This document shows positions 37,863 through 48,503 of a DNA stretch of 64,000 bases, in pieces. The DNA is taken from positions 96,319 to 160,318 of the forward strand of contig NZ_VTZW01000003.1 in assembly GCF_009728995.1 (NCBI RefSeq), written 5' to 3'. The notes under the pieces were generated by a model, which worked only from the letters and a program-made list of their open reading frames with translations, made no database searches and was not told the origin of the DNA. Numbering within the stretch: the stretch's first letter is position 1; every line of letters starts with the position of its first letter. This DNA is from Streptomonospora sp. PA3 (GTDB taxonomy: Bacteria; Actinomycetota; Actinomycetes; Streptosporangiales; Streptosporangiaceae). The translations under genes were made by a program, and so were the position numbers.

Positions 37863-39275
37863 TCAGTATGTCACTCGATGCGAGATTTCGGGCTCCTCCG
37901 TCCGGACCGTGTCCCCGTGCCGGTGCTCGCCGGCGCCGTCGGAGGCGGCGGCCGAGCCGTCGTCCTCGCCGGCGGCGCCGAAGGCCCGACCGTAGATGGA
38001 GACCCGGGGATCCGCGGCGCCGGTTCCGTCCTCGCCCTCAGCGCCCCGCTCGGCGTCCTCGCCCGTCAGCTCGGCCGCCGCCAGCGGCCGCGCCTGGTCC
38101 TCGACGCCGCCGGGGCGCCCCAGGTCGCCGTCGACCAGCCCCAGTTCCTCGAACCTGCGCGCGGTCACCAGCACGCGGCTCTCCAGCGACCCGACCGTCT
38201 GGTTGTAGGCGGCCACCGTCCGCGACAGCGCCTTGCCCAGACCCTCCACATGCCCGCCCAGTGTCGACAGCCGGGCGTGCAGCTGCTTGCCCAGGTCGAA
38301 GACGGCGCGCGCGTTCTCGCTGAGGGCCTCCTGCTGCCAGGCGTACTGCGCGGTGCGCAGCAGCGAGATCAGCGTCGTCGGCGTCGCGATGTGCACCCGG
38401 CGGCCCATCGCGTACTCCAGCAGCTGCGGGTCGTGCTCCAGCGCCGGCGCCAGGAACGCCTCGCCCGGCACGAACAGCACGACGAACTCCGGCGCCGGGG
38501 TGAACGCCGACCAGTAGGACTTGGCCGAGAGCTGGTCGACGTGTGCGCGCAGGTGCTTGCTGTGCGCGCGCAGGCGCTCGGCGCGCGTGTCGCCGTCATC
38601 GGTCTCGACCGCCTCCAGGTAGGCGGCCAGCGACACCTTGGAGTCCACGACGATGTTCTTCCCGCCCGCCAGCCGCACCACCATGTCCGGCCGCAACCGG
38701 CCGCTGTCGGTGCTCGCGCCGGCCTGCTCCTCGAAGTCGCAGTAGGAACTCATGCCCGCCAGCTCGGCCACCCGGCGCAGCTGGAGCTCGCCCCACCGGC
38801 CGCGCGCCTCGGGCCGCCGCAGCGCGCTCACCAGCGCCTGGGTCTGGTCGCGCAGCCGTTCCGAGCCCTGCCGCACCTGGTCGACCTGCTGGGCGAGCTC
38901 GGCGTGGGCGGTCCTGCGGCCGGCGTCGACCTCGCGCAGCTGGTTCTCCACGCGCGTGAGCGTGTCCTTCAGCGGCTCCACGAGCTGCTCGACGGCCGCG
39001 CGGCGCTGCTCCATGTCCTTGCCCGCCTCGGCGCCGACGGCGCGCAGCCGCCCTTCCGCCATCTCCATGAAGCGCCGGTTGGTCGCGTCCAGCGCCTCGG
39101 CCGAAAGCGACCGGAACCGCTCGCCCAGGCGCTCCTCGATGTAGGCGGCGCGTTCGTCGGCGGAGCGGGCGTGCGCACGGGCCTCGGCGACCCGGCCGCG
39201 CGCCAGCATCCACCCCAGCGCGACACCGATCGCCAGACCCACCAGTAGCACCAGGATTACGTCAAGGCCGTCCAT
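37863..39275 (-). CDS. rmuC: DNA recombination protein RmuC family
   Basis: 470 residues from ATG 39275 (MDGLDVILVLLVGLAIGVALGWMLARG), giving one N-terminal membrane helix, a coiled-coil region (about 40-150) and the RmuC domain: RGRWGELQLRRVAELAGMSSYCDFEEQ, RPDMVVRLAGGKNIVVDSKV, FVPGEAFLAPALEHDPQLLEYA, VHIATPTTLISLLRTAQYAW. The C-terminal 70 residues are acidic and disordered. RmuC proteins limit DNA inversions at short repeats and have a nuclease-like fold; notable here because the genome carries long palindromes. DUF6542 follows 32 bases downstream. Confidence 0.92.
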   Translation of the reverse strand: MDGLDVILVLLVGLAIGVALGWMLARGRVAEARAHARSADERAAYIEERLGERFRSLSAEALDATNRRFMEMAEGRLRAVGAEAGKDMEQRRAAVEQLVEPLKDTLTRVENQLREVDAGRRTAHAELAQQVDQVRQGSERLRDQTQALVSALRRPEARGRWGELQLRRVAELAGMSSYCDFEEQAGASTDSGRLRPDMVVRLAGGKNIVVDSKVSLAAYLEAVETDDGDTRAERLRAHSKHLRAHVDQLSAKSYWSAFTPAPEFVVLFVPGEAFLAPALEHDPQLLEYAMGRRVHIATPTTLISLLRTAQYAWQQEALSENARAVFDLGKQLHARLSTLGGHVEGLGKALSRTVAAYNQTVGSLESRVLVTARRFEELGLVDGDLGRPGGVEDQARPLAAAELTGEDAERGAEGEDGTGAADPRVSIYGRAFGAAGEDDGSAAASDGAGEHRHGDTVRTEEPEISHRVTY

Positions 39276-39485
39276 AGCCGCCCATGGTCTCAACCCGCGC
39301 ACCCGGCGCACCTTCCGCCACGCGCGGGTAAGCAACCGAGCGAGCCGGGAACGCGGTGCTCGCGGCGCGCCGTCCCGCGACCCCTCCGGGTGCGGGCCGC
39401 GCGGGGCGGCGTTCCCACCTGCGACGACGTCCCGACACCGATCCCCGCCGGGTCAACGGCGGGTCAACGCGACCCCAGGAGCGAC

Positions 39486-41962
39486 ATGACCCCAGCACAA
39501 CCCGCCGATCAGGCCTCCGAGGCCCGCCGCGAGCGCCGGGTGGAGGCCGCGCTCGCCCGGCTCGACCTCCCCGGCCGGATCCGCCTGCTCTCCGGCGCCG
39601 GCATGTGGGCCATCGCCGCCAACCCCGGTATCGGCCTGGACCGCCTGGTGATGTCGGACGGCCCTGTGGGTGTCCGCGGGGAGTCCTGGACACCCGAGGA
39701 CCCCTCGATCCAGCTGCCCAGCCCCACCGCCCTGGCCGCCACGTGGGACCCCGGACTGGTGCGCACCGCCGGCCGGCTGCTCGCCCAGGAGGCCCGGCGC
39801 AAAGGGGTGCACGTCCTGCTCGCCCCGACCGTCAACATCCACCGCACGCCGCGGGGCGGGCGCCACTTCGAGTGCTACTCCGAGGACCCCTGGCTGACCG
39901 GCGTCATCGGCACGGCCTTCGTCGGCGGCGTCCAGGACGGCGGCGTGGCGACCACGGTCAAGCACTTCGTCGCCAACGACTCCGAGACCGAGCGCTTCAC
40001 CGTCGACGTCCGCGCCGACGAGCGCGCGCTGCGCGAGATCTACCTCGCGCCTTTCGAGGCCATCGTCGCGGGGGCGCGGCCGTGGGGGGTGATGGCGGCC
40101 TACAACAGCGTCAACGGCACCACCATGACCGAGCACCCGCTCATCCGCGACGTACTTCGCGGAGAATGGGGCTTCGACGGCTTCGTCGTCTCCGACTGGA
40201 CGGCCGCCCGCGACACCGTCGGCTGCGCGCTGGCCGGCATGGACGTGGCGATGCCCGGCCCGGCCACCGTCTACGGCGACGACCTGCTGGCCGCCGTCCG
40301 GGACGGGCGGGTGCCCGAAGCGGCGGTGGAGGCTATGGCGCGCCGCGTGCTGCGGCTGGCCGCCCGCGTGGGCGCGCTGGAGGGGGCCGAGCCCGCGGTC
40401 CCCGACGCCGAGCTGCCGCCGCACCTCGACGGGCGCGCCGTGGCCCGCCGGGTGGCGGCACGCTCCTTCACCCTGTTGCGCAACGACCGCGGGGTGCTGC
40501 CGATCGACCCGGCCGGCGTGCGCAGCGTCGCGGTGATCGGCATGGCGGCCGAACACGCCCGCACCAGCGGCGGCGGATCGGCGACCGTCTTCGCCGAGCA
40601 CACCGTGAGCCCGCTGGAGGGGCTGCGCGCCGCCCTGCCGGAGAGCGTGCGGCTGGACTACGCCGTCGGCGCCGATCCGCGCACCGGCCCGCCGCCCCTG
40701 CCCGGCCCGCTCACCGCCGCCTTCCGTGCCGGAGACGGCACCCTGCTGGCCACCGAGCCCCTGGCCGACGGCACCGCCCGCTGGGTGGGCGAGCTGCCGG
40801 CCGGAGTCGCCGCGGAGGCGCTGTCCACGGTGGAGATCGCGGGCACCTTCACCCCCGAGAACACCGGAACCCACGTCTTCGGCGCCAAGGGTGTCGGCGG
40901 CTTCCGGCTGACCGTGGACGGCCGGGTCGGCATCGACGGCGCCAACGAGGCCGGCGGCGGCGACCCCGCCGGGGCGTTCCTCGACCCGCCGGAGGCCACC
41001 GCCGAGTTCGAGCTGATCGCCGGCGAGCCCGTCGAGGTCTCCCTGACCGCCACCGTGCCCGGGGTTGTCGGCGACTTCGCCTTCATCGGCTTCGCGCTGA
41101 CCCACGCCGAACCGCGCGCCGGCGACGACGAGCTCATCGAGGAGGCGGTGCGCACGGCCGCCGGGGCCGACGTGGCCGTCGTCGTGGCGGCCACCACCGA
41201 GGAGGTCGAGTCCGAGGGGTTCGACCGCGCATCGCTCAGCCTGCCGGGGCGCCAGGACGAACTGGTCTCGCGGGTCGCCGCCGCCAACCCGCGCACGGTC
41301 GCGGTCGTCAGCGCCGGCTCCCCGGTGGCCATGCCCTGGCGCGGCGAGGTCGCCGCGCTGCTGCTCACCTGGTTCGGCGGCCAGGAGCTGGGCGCGGCCC
41401 TGGCCGACGTCCTCCTCGGCGCCGAGGAGCCCGGCGGGCGGCTGCCGACGACCTGGCCCGCCGAGGAGGCCGACGTCCCCGTGCTCGGCGTGGAGCCCGA
41501 CGGCGGGGTGCTGGAGTACTCCGAAGGCGTCTTGGTGGGTTACCGCGCCTGGCAGCGCGCCGCGAAGGAGCCGGCGTTCTGGTTCGGCCACGGGCTGGGC
41601 TACACGTCGTGGTCCTACGACCGCGCCGACGCCGCGGTGCGCGGGGACGGCGGCGCCACCGTCACCGTGGGGCTGCGCAACACCGGCGCCCGCCGCGGGC
41701 GCGAGGTCGTCCAGGTGTACCTGGCACCGCGTGAGCAGGCGGCCGGGGTCCCCGAGCGCCCGCGGGCGTGGCTGGCCGGGTTCGCCGCCCTCGCCGCGGA
41801 CGCGGGGGAGTCCGCGGAGGCGGTGGTCGAGGTCGGGATCCGGGCGGCCCAGGTGTGGGACGGCGCGGCCGGCGGCTGGCGCACGGTCCCCGGGGACTAC
41901 GACGTGCTGGTGGCCGCTCCGCGGCCGACATCCGGCTGTCGGCGGCCGTGCGGATCACCTGA
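39486..41962 (+). CDS. GH3 beta-glucosidase with PA14, apparent 3' frameshift
   Basis: Starts at ATG 39486 after AGGAG. The GH3 catalytic domain has FVVSDWTAARD with nucleophile Asp237; the C-terminal domain carries TTEEVESEGFDR (acid/base region near 575). A PA14 insertion sits at about 400-540 (FTPENTGTHVFGAKGVGG), and a fibronectin-like domain ends the protein. No signal peptide, so it is probably cytosolic. The expected ending, VLVxRSAADIRLSAAVRIT-stop, is encoded at 41895-41962 but in another frame from about 41913 on: one base appears missing. As read, the frame continues to 42278 in low-quality sequence antisense to the methyltransferase. Either a mutation or a sequencing error. Confidence 0.85.
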
Positions 41963-41994
41963 GGGCCGCCCCGTGAACCGGGAGTCCGAGCGCC

Positions 41995-42945
41995 TCAGCC
42001 GGGTCCGGGCAGGGAGCCGTACCAGGCGCGGGCGGTGTCCCAGACGCGCTCGGGCACCGGCTCGGGCGCGAACAGCCACATGCGCTGCGCGGGGTCGGGC
42101 GCGCGGCCCGCGATCACCGCGCGCAGCGGGTAGGGCGGGTCGCCGCAGAGGTGGTACCAGCAATAGCCGAACGGCTCCAGCAGCGCCATCAGCCGCTCCT
42201 CGACCCCGTGGTCGGGACGCACCTCGCAGAAGACCCAGGGGCGGAAGCGCCGCAGCACCTCCAGGGCGCCGGCGATGACGTCGGGTTCGGTGCCGACTGT
42301 GTCGATCTTGACGACGGCCGGCGCCGCCCCGGCGCGCTCGCGCCAATGGGAGAGGGTCTCGACCGCGACGGGGACCCGGCCCAGCAGCGGGCGGGCGTCG
42401 GCGGCCAGCGCGTTCGCGGTGTCGGCGACGGGGGAGAGCCGCAGGGCGCCCGTGCCGCTGTGGTTGCTCAGCGCCAGCCGCACGACCTCGACGCCGAGCC
42501 CGTTTTCGCGGGCGATGGCCTGGGCGGTGTCGGCGATGCGGGGCGCGGGCTCGAAGGCGTAGACGCGTCTGCGGCTGCGGGCCGCGGCGAGAGCGGCGTA
42601 GAGTCCGACGTTGGCGCCGACGTCCAGCACCGCGCCGGGCCGGGCGTATTCCAGCGCGGCCAGGAAGCAGGCCAGCGTCTCGGGCTCGTAGCCGGCCAGG
42701 CCGCTGTGCTGCAGCCGCAGCGGCACCAAGTAGTCCCCGGGGGCGGTGACCCGCAGCGATGCGGGGACGGCGGGGCCCCAGCCGGCGCGGCGGGGCAGCG
42801 CGAGATCGAACCTGCGCACCCACGGGGGCACGTGCGCGCGGTCCAGGCCGCCCAGGCGCTGCGGCAGCCGGATCCGGATCTGGCGCGTGGCGTAGCGCAC
42901 CGCCGGGTAGCGGTGGACGAAGGCGCGCATCTGACCGTGTACCAC
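41995..42945 (-). CDS. FkbM family methyltransferase
   Basis: 316 residues from GTG 42945, preceded 7 bases by GGGGGG; an ATG at 42930 lacks a site and the frame further upstream is arginine-rich and not protein-like. SAM-binding motif VLDVGANVGLYAALAA, followed by VYAFEPAP and VVKIDTVGTEPDVIAG, where FkbM proteins usually read KIDVEG; TVG is a slight departure. C-terminal WVFCEVRPDHGVEERLMALLEPFGY completes the fold. FkbM proteins O-methylate sugars or natural products. The substrate is unknown; the GH3 neighbour is convergent and not necessarily linked. Confidence 0.88.
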   Translation of the reverse strand: MVHGQMRAFVHRYPAVRYATRQIRIRLPQRLGGLDRAHVPPWVRRFDLALPRRAGWGPAVPASLRVTAPGDYLVPLRLQHSGLAGYEPETLACFLAALEYARPGAVLDVGANVGLYAALAAARSRRRVYAFEPAPRIADTAQAIARENGLGVEVVRLALSNHSGTGALRLSPVADTANALAADARPLLGRVPVAVETLSHWRERAGAAPAVVKIDTVGTEPDVIAGALEVLRRFRPWVFCEVRPDHGVEERLMALLEPFGYCWYHLCGDPPYPLRAVIAGRAPDPAQRMWLFAPEPVPERVWDTARAWYGSLPGPG

Positions 42946-43231
42946 GGACGGTCCCCCCACTCCTGTGCCTCGGCGCTCCTCCGGCCCGCATGCGGTCCCC
43001 TCGGCTGCTGCGCCCCGGCGCGGACGGCGCCGGCCGCCCCCCAGCGGCCGGTCGCAGGCCCCCTCCCGGGTCCTGCGCCCTGGTGGCGCGCAAGCGCGCA
43101 TACGTGACCGGTCCCACATGAACCTACTCCGAATCCGGCCAGCTCGCAGGGCGTTTCATCCAAAGATGGCGTAGGTGCCGCTGAAAAGTCCGTCTCCGTT
43201 CCGGCAGGCGAGTCCGCTCTCCGCGAGCGCC

Positions 43232-43245
43232 TAGACTCGACCCCC

Positions 43246-43246
<1 letters not shown>
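43232..43246 (+). promoter_or_regulatory. ychF: Candidate -10 box and leaderless start of ychF
   Basis: TAGACT (43232-43237) is followed by 8 bases and then GTG 43246. No ribosome site precedes the start, so transcription beginning at or next to the start codon is likely. No clear -35 box was found. Confidence 0.5.
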
Positions 43247-44340
<1,094 letters not shown>

Positions 44341-44538
44341 GTGATCCGTCGTCGGCAGGTGCTGGCACGGCTCAATGCGACCGGCGCCGCGCCCGTCCCG
44401 TTCGCCGGGAGTTGGCAGGCGGTTGTTGGCTCGTGACGCCGGGGAACGAGGAGGATCCGAGCCGATCCGGCCCTCGTGATCGGACTTCTCCCCGCGGGTG
44501 GCGCGGCGTCTTGCCTCGCCGTCCGCGGGCGGACATGC

Positions 44539-44566
44539 GGACGCCCCGCCCGAGGGCAGGGCATCC
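44539..44566. terminator. Possible hairpin between convergent ychF and SDR genes
   Basis: GGACGCCCCGCCC (44539-44551) pairs with GGGCAGGGCATCC (44554-44566) with two G-T-type pairs, 20 bases before the SDR stop. It is imperfect and may not be functional. Confidence 0.35.
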
Positions 44567-44585
44567 GAAGGCGCGAAGGCTCGGC

Positions 44586-45449
44586 TCAGGCGGCCGCCTC
44601 CGGGATGTCGGTCGTGACGCCGAGCTCGCGCGACGCCTCGATGTCCGCTGTGAGCGCCTGCACACGCGTCTCGGCGAGGCCGAGCGAGTCGGAGCCGAGC
44701 AACTGGTGCAGCGGCGCGTTGCCCGACGTGGCGACCGTGATGATGGCGGTCGCGGCCTTCGCCGGGTCGCCGAGCTGCGTGCCGGGCATCTCCAGGTGCT
44801 GCTGCACCATCTCGTGGACCGCGGGGTATGCGTTGTTCGTCGTCGAGGACAGGCCCAGGGAGACCGGGCGAAGGAAGTCCGTGCGCATGTAGCCGGGCTC
44901 GATGAGGTTCACCTTGATGCCGAAGTCCGCCACCTCGCCGGCGAGCGATTCGGTGAGTCCCTCGAGGGCGAACTTGCCCGCGGCGTACAGGCCCCAGCCC
45001 GGGAACGGGAGCAGGCCGACGATGGAGGAGATGTTGATGATGTGGCCGCTGCGCGCTTCGCGGAAGATCGGCAGCACCGCGCGCAGCACGTTCCAGACGC
45101 CGAAGATCTGGACGTCGAACATCGCACGGGCCTCGGCGTCCGAGACCTCCTCGACGGCGGCCAGGTGGCCGTAGCCGGCGTTGTTCACGACCACGTCGAG
45201 ACCGCCGAAGCGCTCGACGGTCTGGGCGATCGCGCCCGACACGCCGCCCTGGTCGGTCAGGTCGACCTCCAAAGCGAGAAGCCGCGTCGTGTCGGCGTCG
45301 CCGAGCGACTCGATGAGGCGCTCGGTCGAGCGGGTGGTGGCGGTGACATTCGCGCCGCTCGCCAGGAGCTGCGCCACGAGTTCGAGTCCGAGGCCGCGGG
45401 ACGCGCCGGTCACGAACCAGGTCGCGGGACGATCAGTGGGGTAAGGCAT
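44586..45449 (-). CDS. SDR family NAD(P)-dependent oxidoreductase
   Basis: 287 residues from ATG 45449, with GGAGA 7 bases upstream. Classical short-chain dehydrogenase: cofactor motif VTGASRGLGLE, NNAGYGH, catalytic Ser in INISSIVG and YAAGK active site (Y..xK), then EPGYMRTDF. The pattern fits reductases preferring NADPH but this is not settled. It lies 114 bases downstream of a MmyB-type regulator on the same strand, a pairing common in actinobacteria where the regulator controls the reductase. Base composition is a little lower in GC than the backbone. Confidence 0.9.
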   Translation of the reverse strand: MPYPTDRPATWFVTGASRGLGLELVAQLLASGANVTATTRSTERLIESLGDADTTRLLALEVDLTDQGGVSGAIAQTVERFGGLDVVVNNAGYGHLAAVEEVSDAEARAMFDVQIFGVWNVLRAVLPIFREARSGHIINISSIVGLLPFPGWGLYAAGKFALEGLTESLAGEVADFGIKVNLIEPGYMRTDFLRPVSLGLSSTTNNAYPAVHEMVQQHLEMPGTQLGDPAKAATAIITVATSGNAPLHQLLGSDSLGLAETRVQALTADIEASRELGVTTDIPEAAA

Positions 45450-45563
45450 CCGAGTTCTCCTCCGTATCGGGACCGGCCGTGCGCCGACCTGAGTCCAGAT
45501 TGCCGCTCCGGAGGAGGTCGTGGAGGGCCATAAAAGGCCCTTCCCTGCCTAGGACTGAGCGTC

Positions 45564-46421
45564 CTACGCGGGCTGCGGCGGCGCGGTCGCCGTCCAACTC
45601 GCGAGGAGCGCGAGCGCCTCCTGCGACGGCGTGCCCTGCTCGGCCGTGTAGAGAAACAGCGTCTGGTCGGAGTCGCCGGTCGTAGTGAGCGTCTCGTAGT
45701 GCACGGTGAGCTCTCCGACGAGCGGATGCCGGAGTCGCTTCTCGCCGAACGTCCGCTGGTACACGCCGTGGTCGTCCCACCAGGCTTGGAACTCCGGGCT
45801 CCGCTTACAGAGATCGGCGACCAGGGCCCGTGTGGGCTCGTCCCCCGGATCGCGCCCCGACTCGAGGCGCAGTGCCTCGACGCAGTTGCGCGCGTGCTGC
45901 TCCCAGTCGACGAACAGCTCGCGCGCGGCACCGTCGAGGAACATCCAGCGCGAGTAGTTGCGCTCACGCGGACGCATGGCCTCGAAGTCGGTGAACAGCG
46001 CCCGCGCGAGCCGGTTGCAGGCGAGGACGTCGGTGCGCCGGCCGAGGATCAACGCCGGATGCGAGTGGAAGGTGTCCAGCAGCAGGCGCAGACCGGGGCG
46101 GATGCGCTGAGCGGCCGTCGGGCGGCGCGACGGCCGACCGGCGGCGCCGATCAGATGCACGAGGTGGAGGCGCCCGGCGTCGTCGAGCCCCAGCGCGTGG
46201 GCGATGCCGTTGATGACGCCCGCCGAGGGGGTGATCCGGCGTCCCTGCTCGAGGCGGGTGTAGTAGTCGGTCGACACGCCGGCGAGCATGGCGACCTCCT
46301 CACGGCGCAGGCCGGGCACGCGTCGCACGCGACCGTCTGCCGGCAGGCCGGCTCGCTCCGGATCCGCCTTGGACCGTGCCCGGCGGAGGAAATCCGCGAG
46401 TTCGCGGTTGACTTCGGTCAT
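45564..46421 (-). CDS. MmyB-type XRE transcriptional regulator
   Basis: 285 residues from ATG 46421 (a start at 46442 is possible). The XRE helix-turn-helix spans about 35-85: RVPGLRREEVAMLAGVSTDYYTRLEQGR. The C-terminal MmyB-like ligand domain (about 110-280) has GLRLLLDTFHSHPALILGRRTDVLACNRLARALF, a pattern that usually binds fatty acids or similar. It lies upstream of and in line with the SDR gene; regulators of this type commonly control a neighbouring oxidoreductase. The promoter region upstream belongs to the 700-base gap. Confidence 0.9.
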   Translation of the reverse strand: MTEVNRELADFLRRARSKADPERAGLPADGRVRRVPGLRREEVAMLAGVSTDYYTRLEQGRRITPSAGVINGIAHALGLDDAGRLHLVHLIGAAGRPSRRPTAAQRIRPGLRLLLDTFHSHPALILGRRTDVLACNRLARALFTDFEAMRPRERNYSRWMFLDGAARELFVDWEQHARNCVEALRLESGRDPGDEPTRALVADLCKRSPEFQAWWDDHGVYQRTFGEKRLRHPLVGELTVHYETLTTTGDSDQTLFLYTAEQGTPSQEALALLASWTATAPPQPA

Positions 46422-47123
46422 CTTCCCATCATCCCAATCCAAGAGTCCGTCCGCAGCGGTCGTTTTCGTCCGATTGGCGCGGAAGGCGGCAGCGGGCTCA
46501 GAGCCTCGCGCTCGCCAGGATCGGCCGCGAGACGCACTCCGCGCATACCGGGCTGAGTCGGTCGACCTCGGGCTGCGTGACTCCCGTGCTTGGGCCGGGC
46601 CCCAGGCTGTCTGTTATTGGACCGCTTCTTTACTCTTCGTAGTAACCGCAGCTCACCACTTGCCTGCCGTTACTGGGTGAATGTGTAGCGAACCCGAAGT
46701 GAAGGTCGCTGCGGCCGCCTCCGGGGTGTTATGCCTTTCGCCGATCGGCGGGCGTGGAACCGGCCTTTATCGACCGCTGGGAGAAAACGCAGGCGAGAGC
46801 CGTCCTCCGGGCGCTGTCGGCGGCTTCTCTAGAGACGCCATGGTGAGAGAAACCTTCCCGGACAGCGATACCTCCCTTTCCGGTCGGTCCGCAATCGAAG
46901 CGTTGACCACGTCTCTTTCCTGGGTTTTGCTGGTATGGCCCGGCATGCGCTGAATGCCCCTTGATCAGGAGTCATGCCTGAGGTACACCCTGCCGTCGGG
47001 ACGAAACACGGAGAGGTATTGGCGCCGGAGATGCGGAACAATGGCGCACCATAGGTGTGGGGTAGACATGGATCCGCAGGAAACGGCCGGTGGACTGTGC
47101 CCACCAGGGGATCGGGAGGCGTG
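46422..47123. other. 700-base non-coding gap before secretion locus
   Basis: No credible gene lies between the MmyB-type regulator and the TcpC-like gene. GC is clearly lower (46600-46700 and 46840-46990), suggesting old or foreign sequence. A 90-residue frame at 46681-46953 is not protein-like. A TAGACA box (47063-47068) lies 56 bases before the TcpC-like start and could be a -10 of the secretion locus, without an evident -35. No attachment site or integrase remnant was recognised. Confidence 0.45.
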
Positions 47124-48098
47124 ATGGCTCGCAAGCCGACCGCGCGGCGCGGCGGCGGACCCGTCGAGGAGCCCGCTGAGGCGGACGGCCTCTACGCGTT
47201 CGGCGACTCCCCGCGGCGCAGTCGGCGCCCCCGCGCCGGCGCGGGCGGCCGCTGGTGGATCTGGGTCGGCCGCGCGGTGCTGTGGGCGTTCATCATCGTC
47301 GTCATCTTCAACGGCATCTGGATGCCGCTGCGCGGCGGCATGGCCCAGCCCGCGCCGCAGAGCGGGAGCGCCTCCGACGACACCGACTTCCCCACGACCG
47401 CCGCCTCGGGCTTCGCCGCGCGCTTCGCCGGCGTCTACCTCAACGCCGACGGCCTGCAGAGCGAGGAGCGCGCCGACGCCCTGGCCGCCTTCGTCCCCGA
47501 AGGCCGCGCCGCCTCCTTCGCGGCCGAAGGCGAGGCCCTCACCGGCGACGACATCGGCGTGGTCGGCATCGACGTCCGCGACGACCACAACGCGGTCGTC
47601 ACCCTCAGCGCCGACGTCAACGGTGCTCCGATGAGTCTGGACGTCCCCGTCTACGCGGCCGACACCGACCACTTCGTGGTCTCGGGCCCGCCCGCCCTGC
47701 TCGCCGCACCCGGCCGGGCCGCGCTTCCCGACCCCGAGACCGCCGAGACCGACGCCGCGGCCCGCGAGGAGCTGCTGCCGCGCCTGGAGCGCTTCTTCGC
47801 CGCCTACGCTGAGGACCCCCATTACTTGTCCGACTTCGTCGAGCCCGGGGCCCGCATCGACCGGCTGCCCCCCGACACCCTGGAGTTCGTGGAACTTGTG
47901 GACATCGCCGTACCGGCCGCCGGTTCGGGGGACAATGATGGTCGCAGGGTCACGGCGGAGGTGGTGTGGCGGCCCGCCGGAGCAGAAGACACCGCCTCCA
48001 CCGAGCTCACTCAGAGTTACGAGCTCGCCGTCGTCAAGGACGGGGAGAACTGGTATGTGCGAGAGATCCATGGAGCCCCGCAGTCGTTCGGCGAATAG
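47124..48098 (+). CDS. TcpC-like (VirB8-type) conjugal transfer protein
   Basis: 324 residues from ATG 47124 after GGGAGG. A basic head (about 1-45) leads to one membrane helix (WWIWVGRAVLWAFIIVVIFNGIW), then two NTF2-like extracytoplasmic domains (about 85-200 and 205-320: AARFAGVYLNADGLQSEERADALAAF; SYELAVVKDGENWYVREIHGAPQ). This is the TcpC/VirB8 layout of Gram-positive type IV systems, where it forms a scaffold at the membrane. It opens the locus and is followed by a small membrane protein 87 bases on. Confidence 0.85.
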   Translation: MARKPTARRGGGPVEEPAEADGLYAFGDSPRRSRRPRAGAGGRWWIWVGRAVLWAFIIVVIFNGIWMPLRGGMAQPAPQSGSASDDTDFPTTAASGFAARFAGVYLNADGLQSEERADALAAFVPEGRAASFAAEGEALTGDDIGVVGIDVRDDHNAVVTLSADVNGAPMSLDVPVYAADTDHFVVSGPPALLAAPGRAALPDPETAETDAAAREELLPRLERFFAAYAEDPHYLSDFVEPGARIDRLPPDTLEFVELVDIAVPAAGSGDNDGRRVTAEVVWRPAGAEDTASTELTQSYELAVVKDGENWYVREIHGAPQSFGE

Positions 48099-48185
48099 CC
48101 GCGGCGACGTCCAGCAGGGCCGCAGAGCCGAGGAGACGAGGAACCATGCAGCGCAGACGTGAGACGCGAGGGGACGGCGACTGAC

Positions 48186-48491
48186 ATGCACCCCCTCATC
48201 ACGGGTCTCACCCAGGCGGTCGTCGACACCGCGGTCCCCCTGGCCCTCGCCGCGACCGAGGACGCCCCCGACACCTCGGGGCTCGCCGACTTCCTGCGCG
48301 GGTTCTTCGGTCCGCTGTTCCTGGTCATCGTCTCGGTCGTCGCCATCTTCTTCCTGTTCACCAGGGAGATCACCCGATTCGCGCAGTTCATCATTCTGGC
48401 GATCTTCATCGGGATCGTGTTCTACGTGCCGGGGATCATCGAGGTGACCGCGCGGGCCATCGCACAGGCGATGGGCGTGTCGACCGAGTAG
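48186..48491 (+). CDS. Small two-helix membrane protein (VirB2/TrbC-like)
   Basis: 101 residues from ATG 48186, with GGGGACGG 9 bases upstream. Two membrane helices (FFGPLFLVIVSVVAIFFLF and FAQFIILAIFIGIVFYVPGIIE) with a short basic loop, preceded by LTQAVVDTAVPLALAA, which may be a signal. Small two-helix proteins in this position are the pilin-like or TcpD/TrbC-like subunits of type IV systems; the assignment is by position and shape, not by motif. The next gene follows after 12 bases. Confidence 0.75.
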   Translation: MHPLITGLTQAVVDTAVPLALAATEDAPDTSGLADFLRGFFGPLFLVIVSVVAIFFLFTREITRFAQFIILAIFIGIVFYVPGIIEVTARAIAQAMGVSTE

Positions 48492-48503
48492 GAGGCCACA
48501 GAC

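Noticed and set aside
41963..42278. About 105 extra residues at the GH3 C-terminus as read
   Set aside because: Arginine-rich, antisense to the FkbM methyltransferase, and the natural ending is present in another frame.
46681..46953. 90-residue frame in the gap before the secretion locus
   Set aside because: Composition is not protein-like and no ribosome site precedes it.
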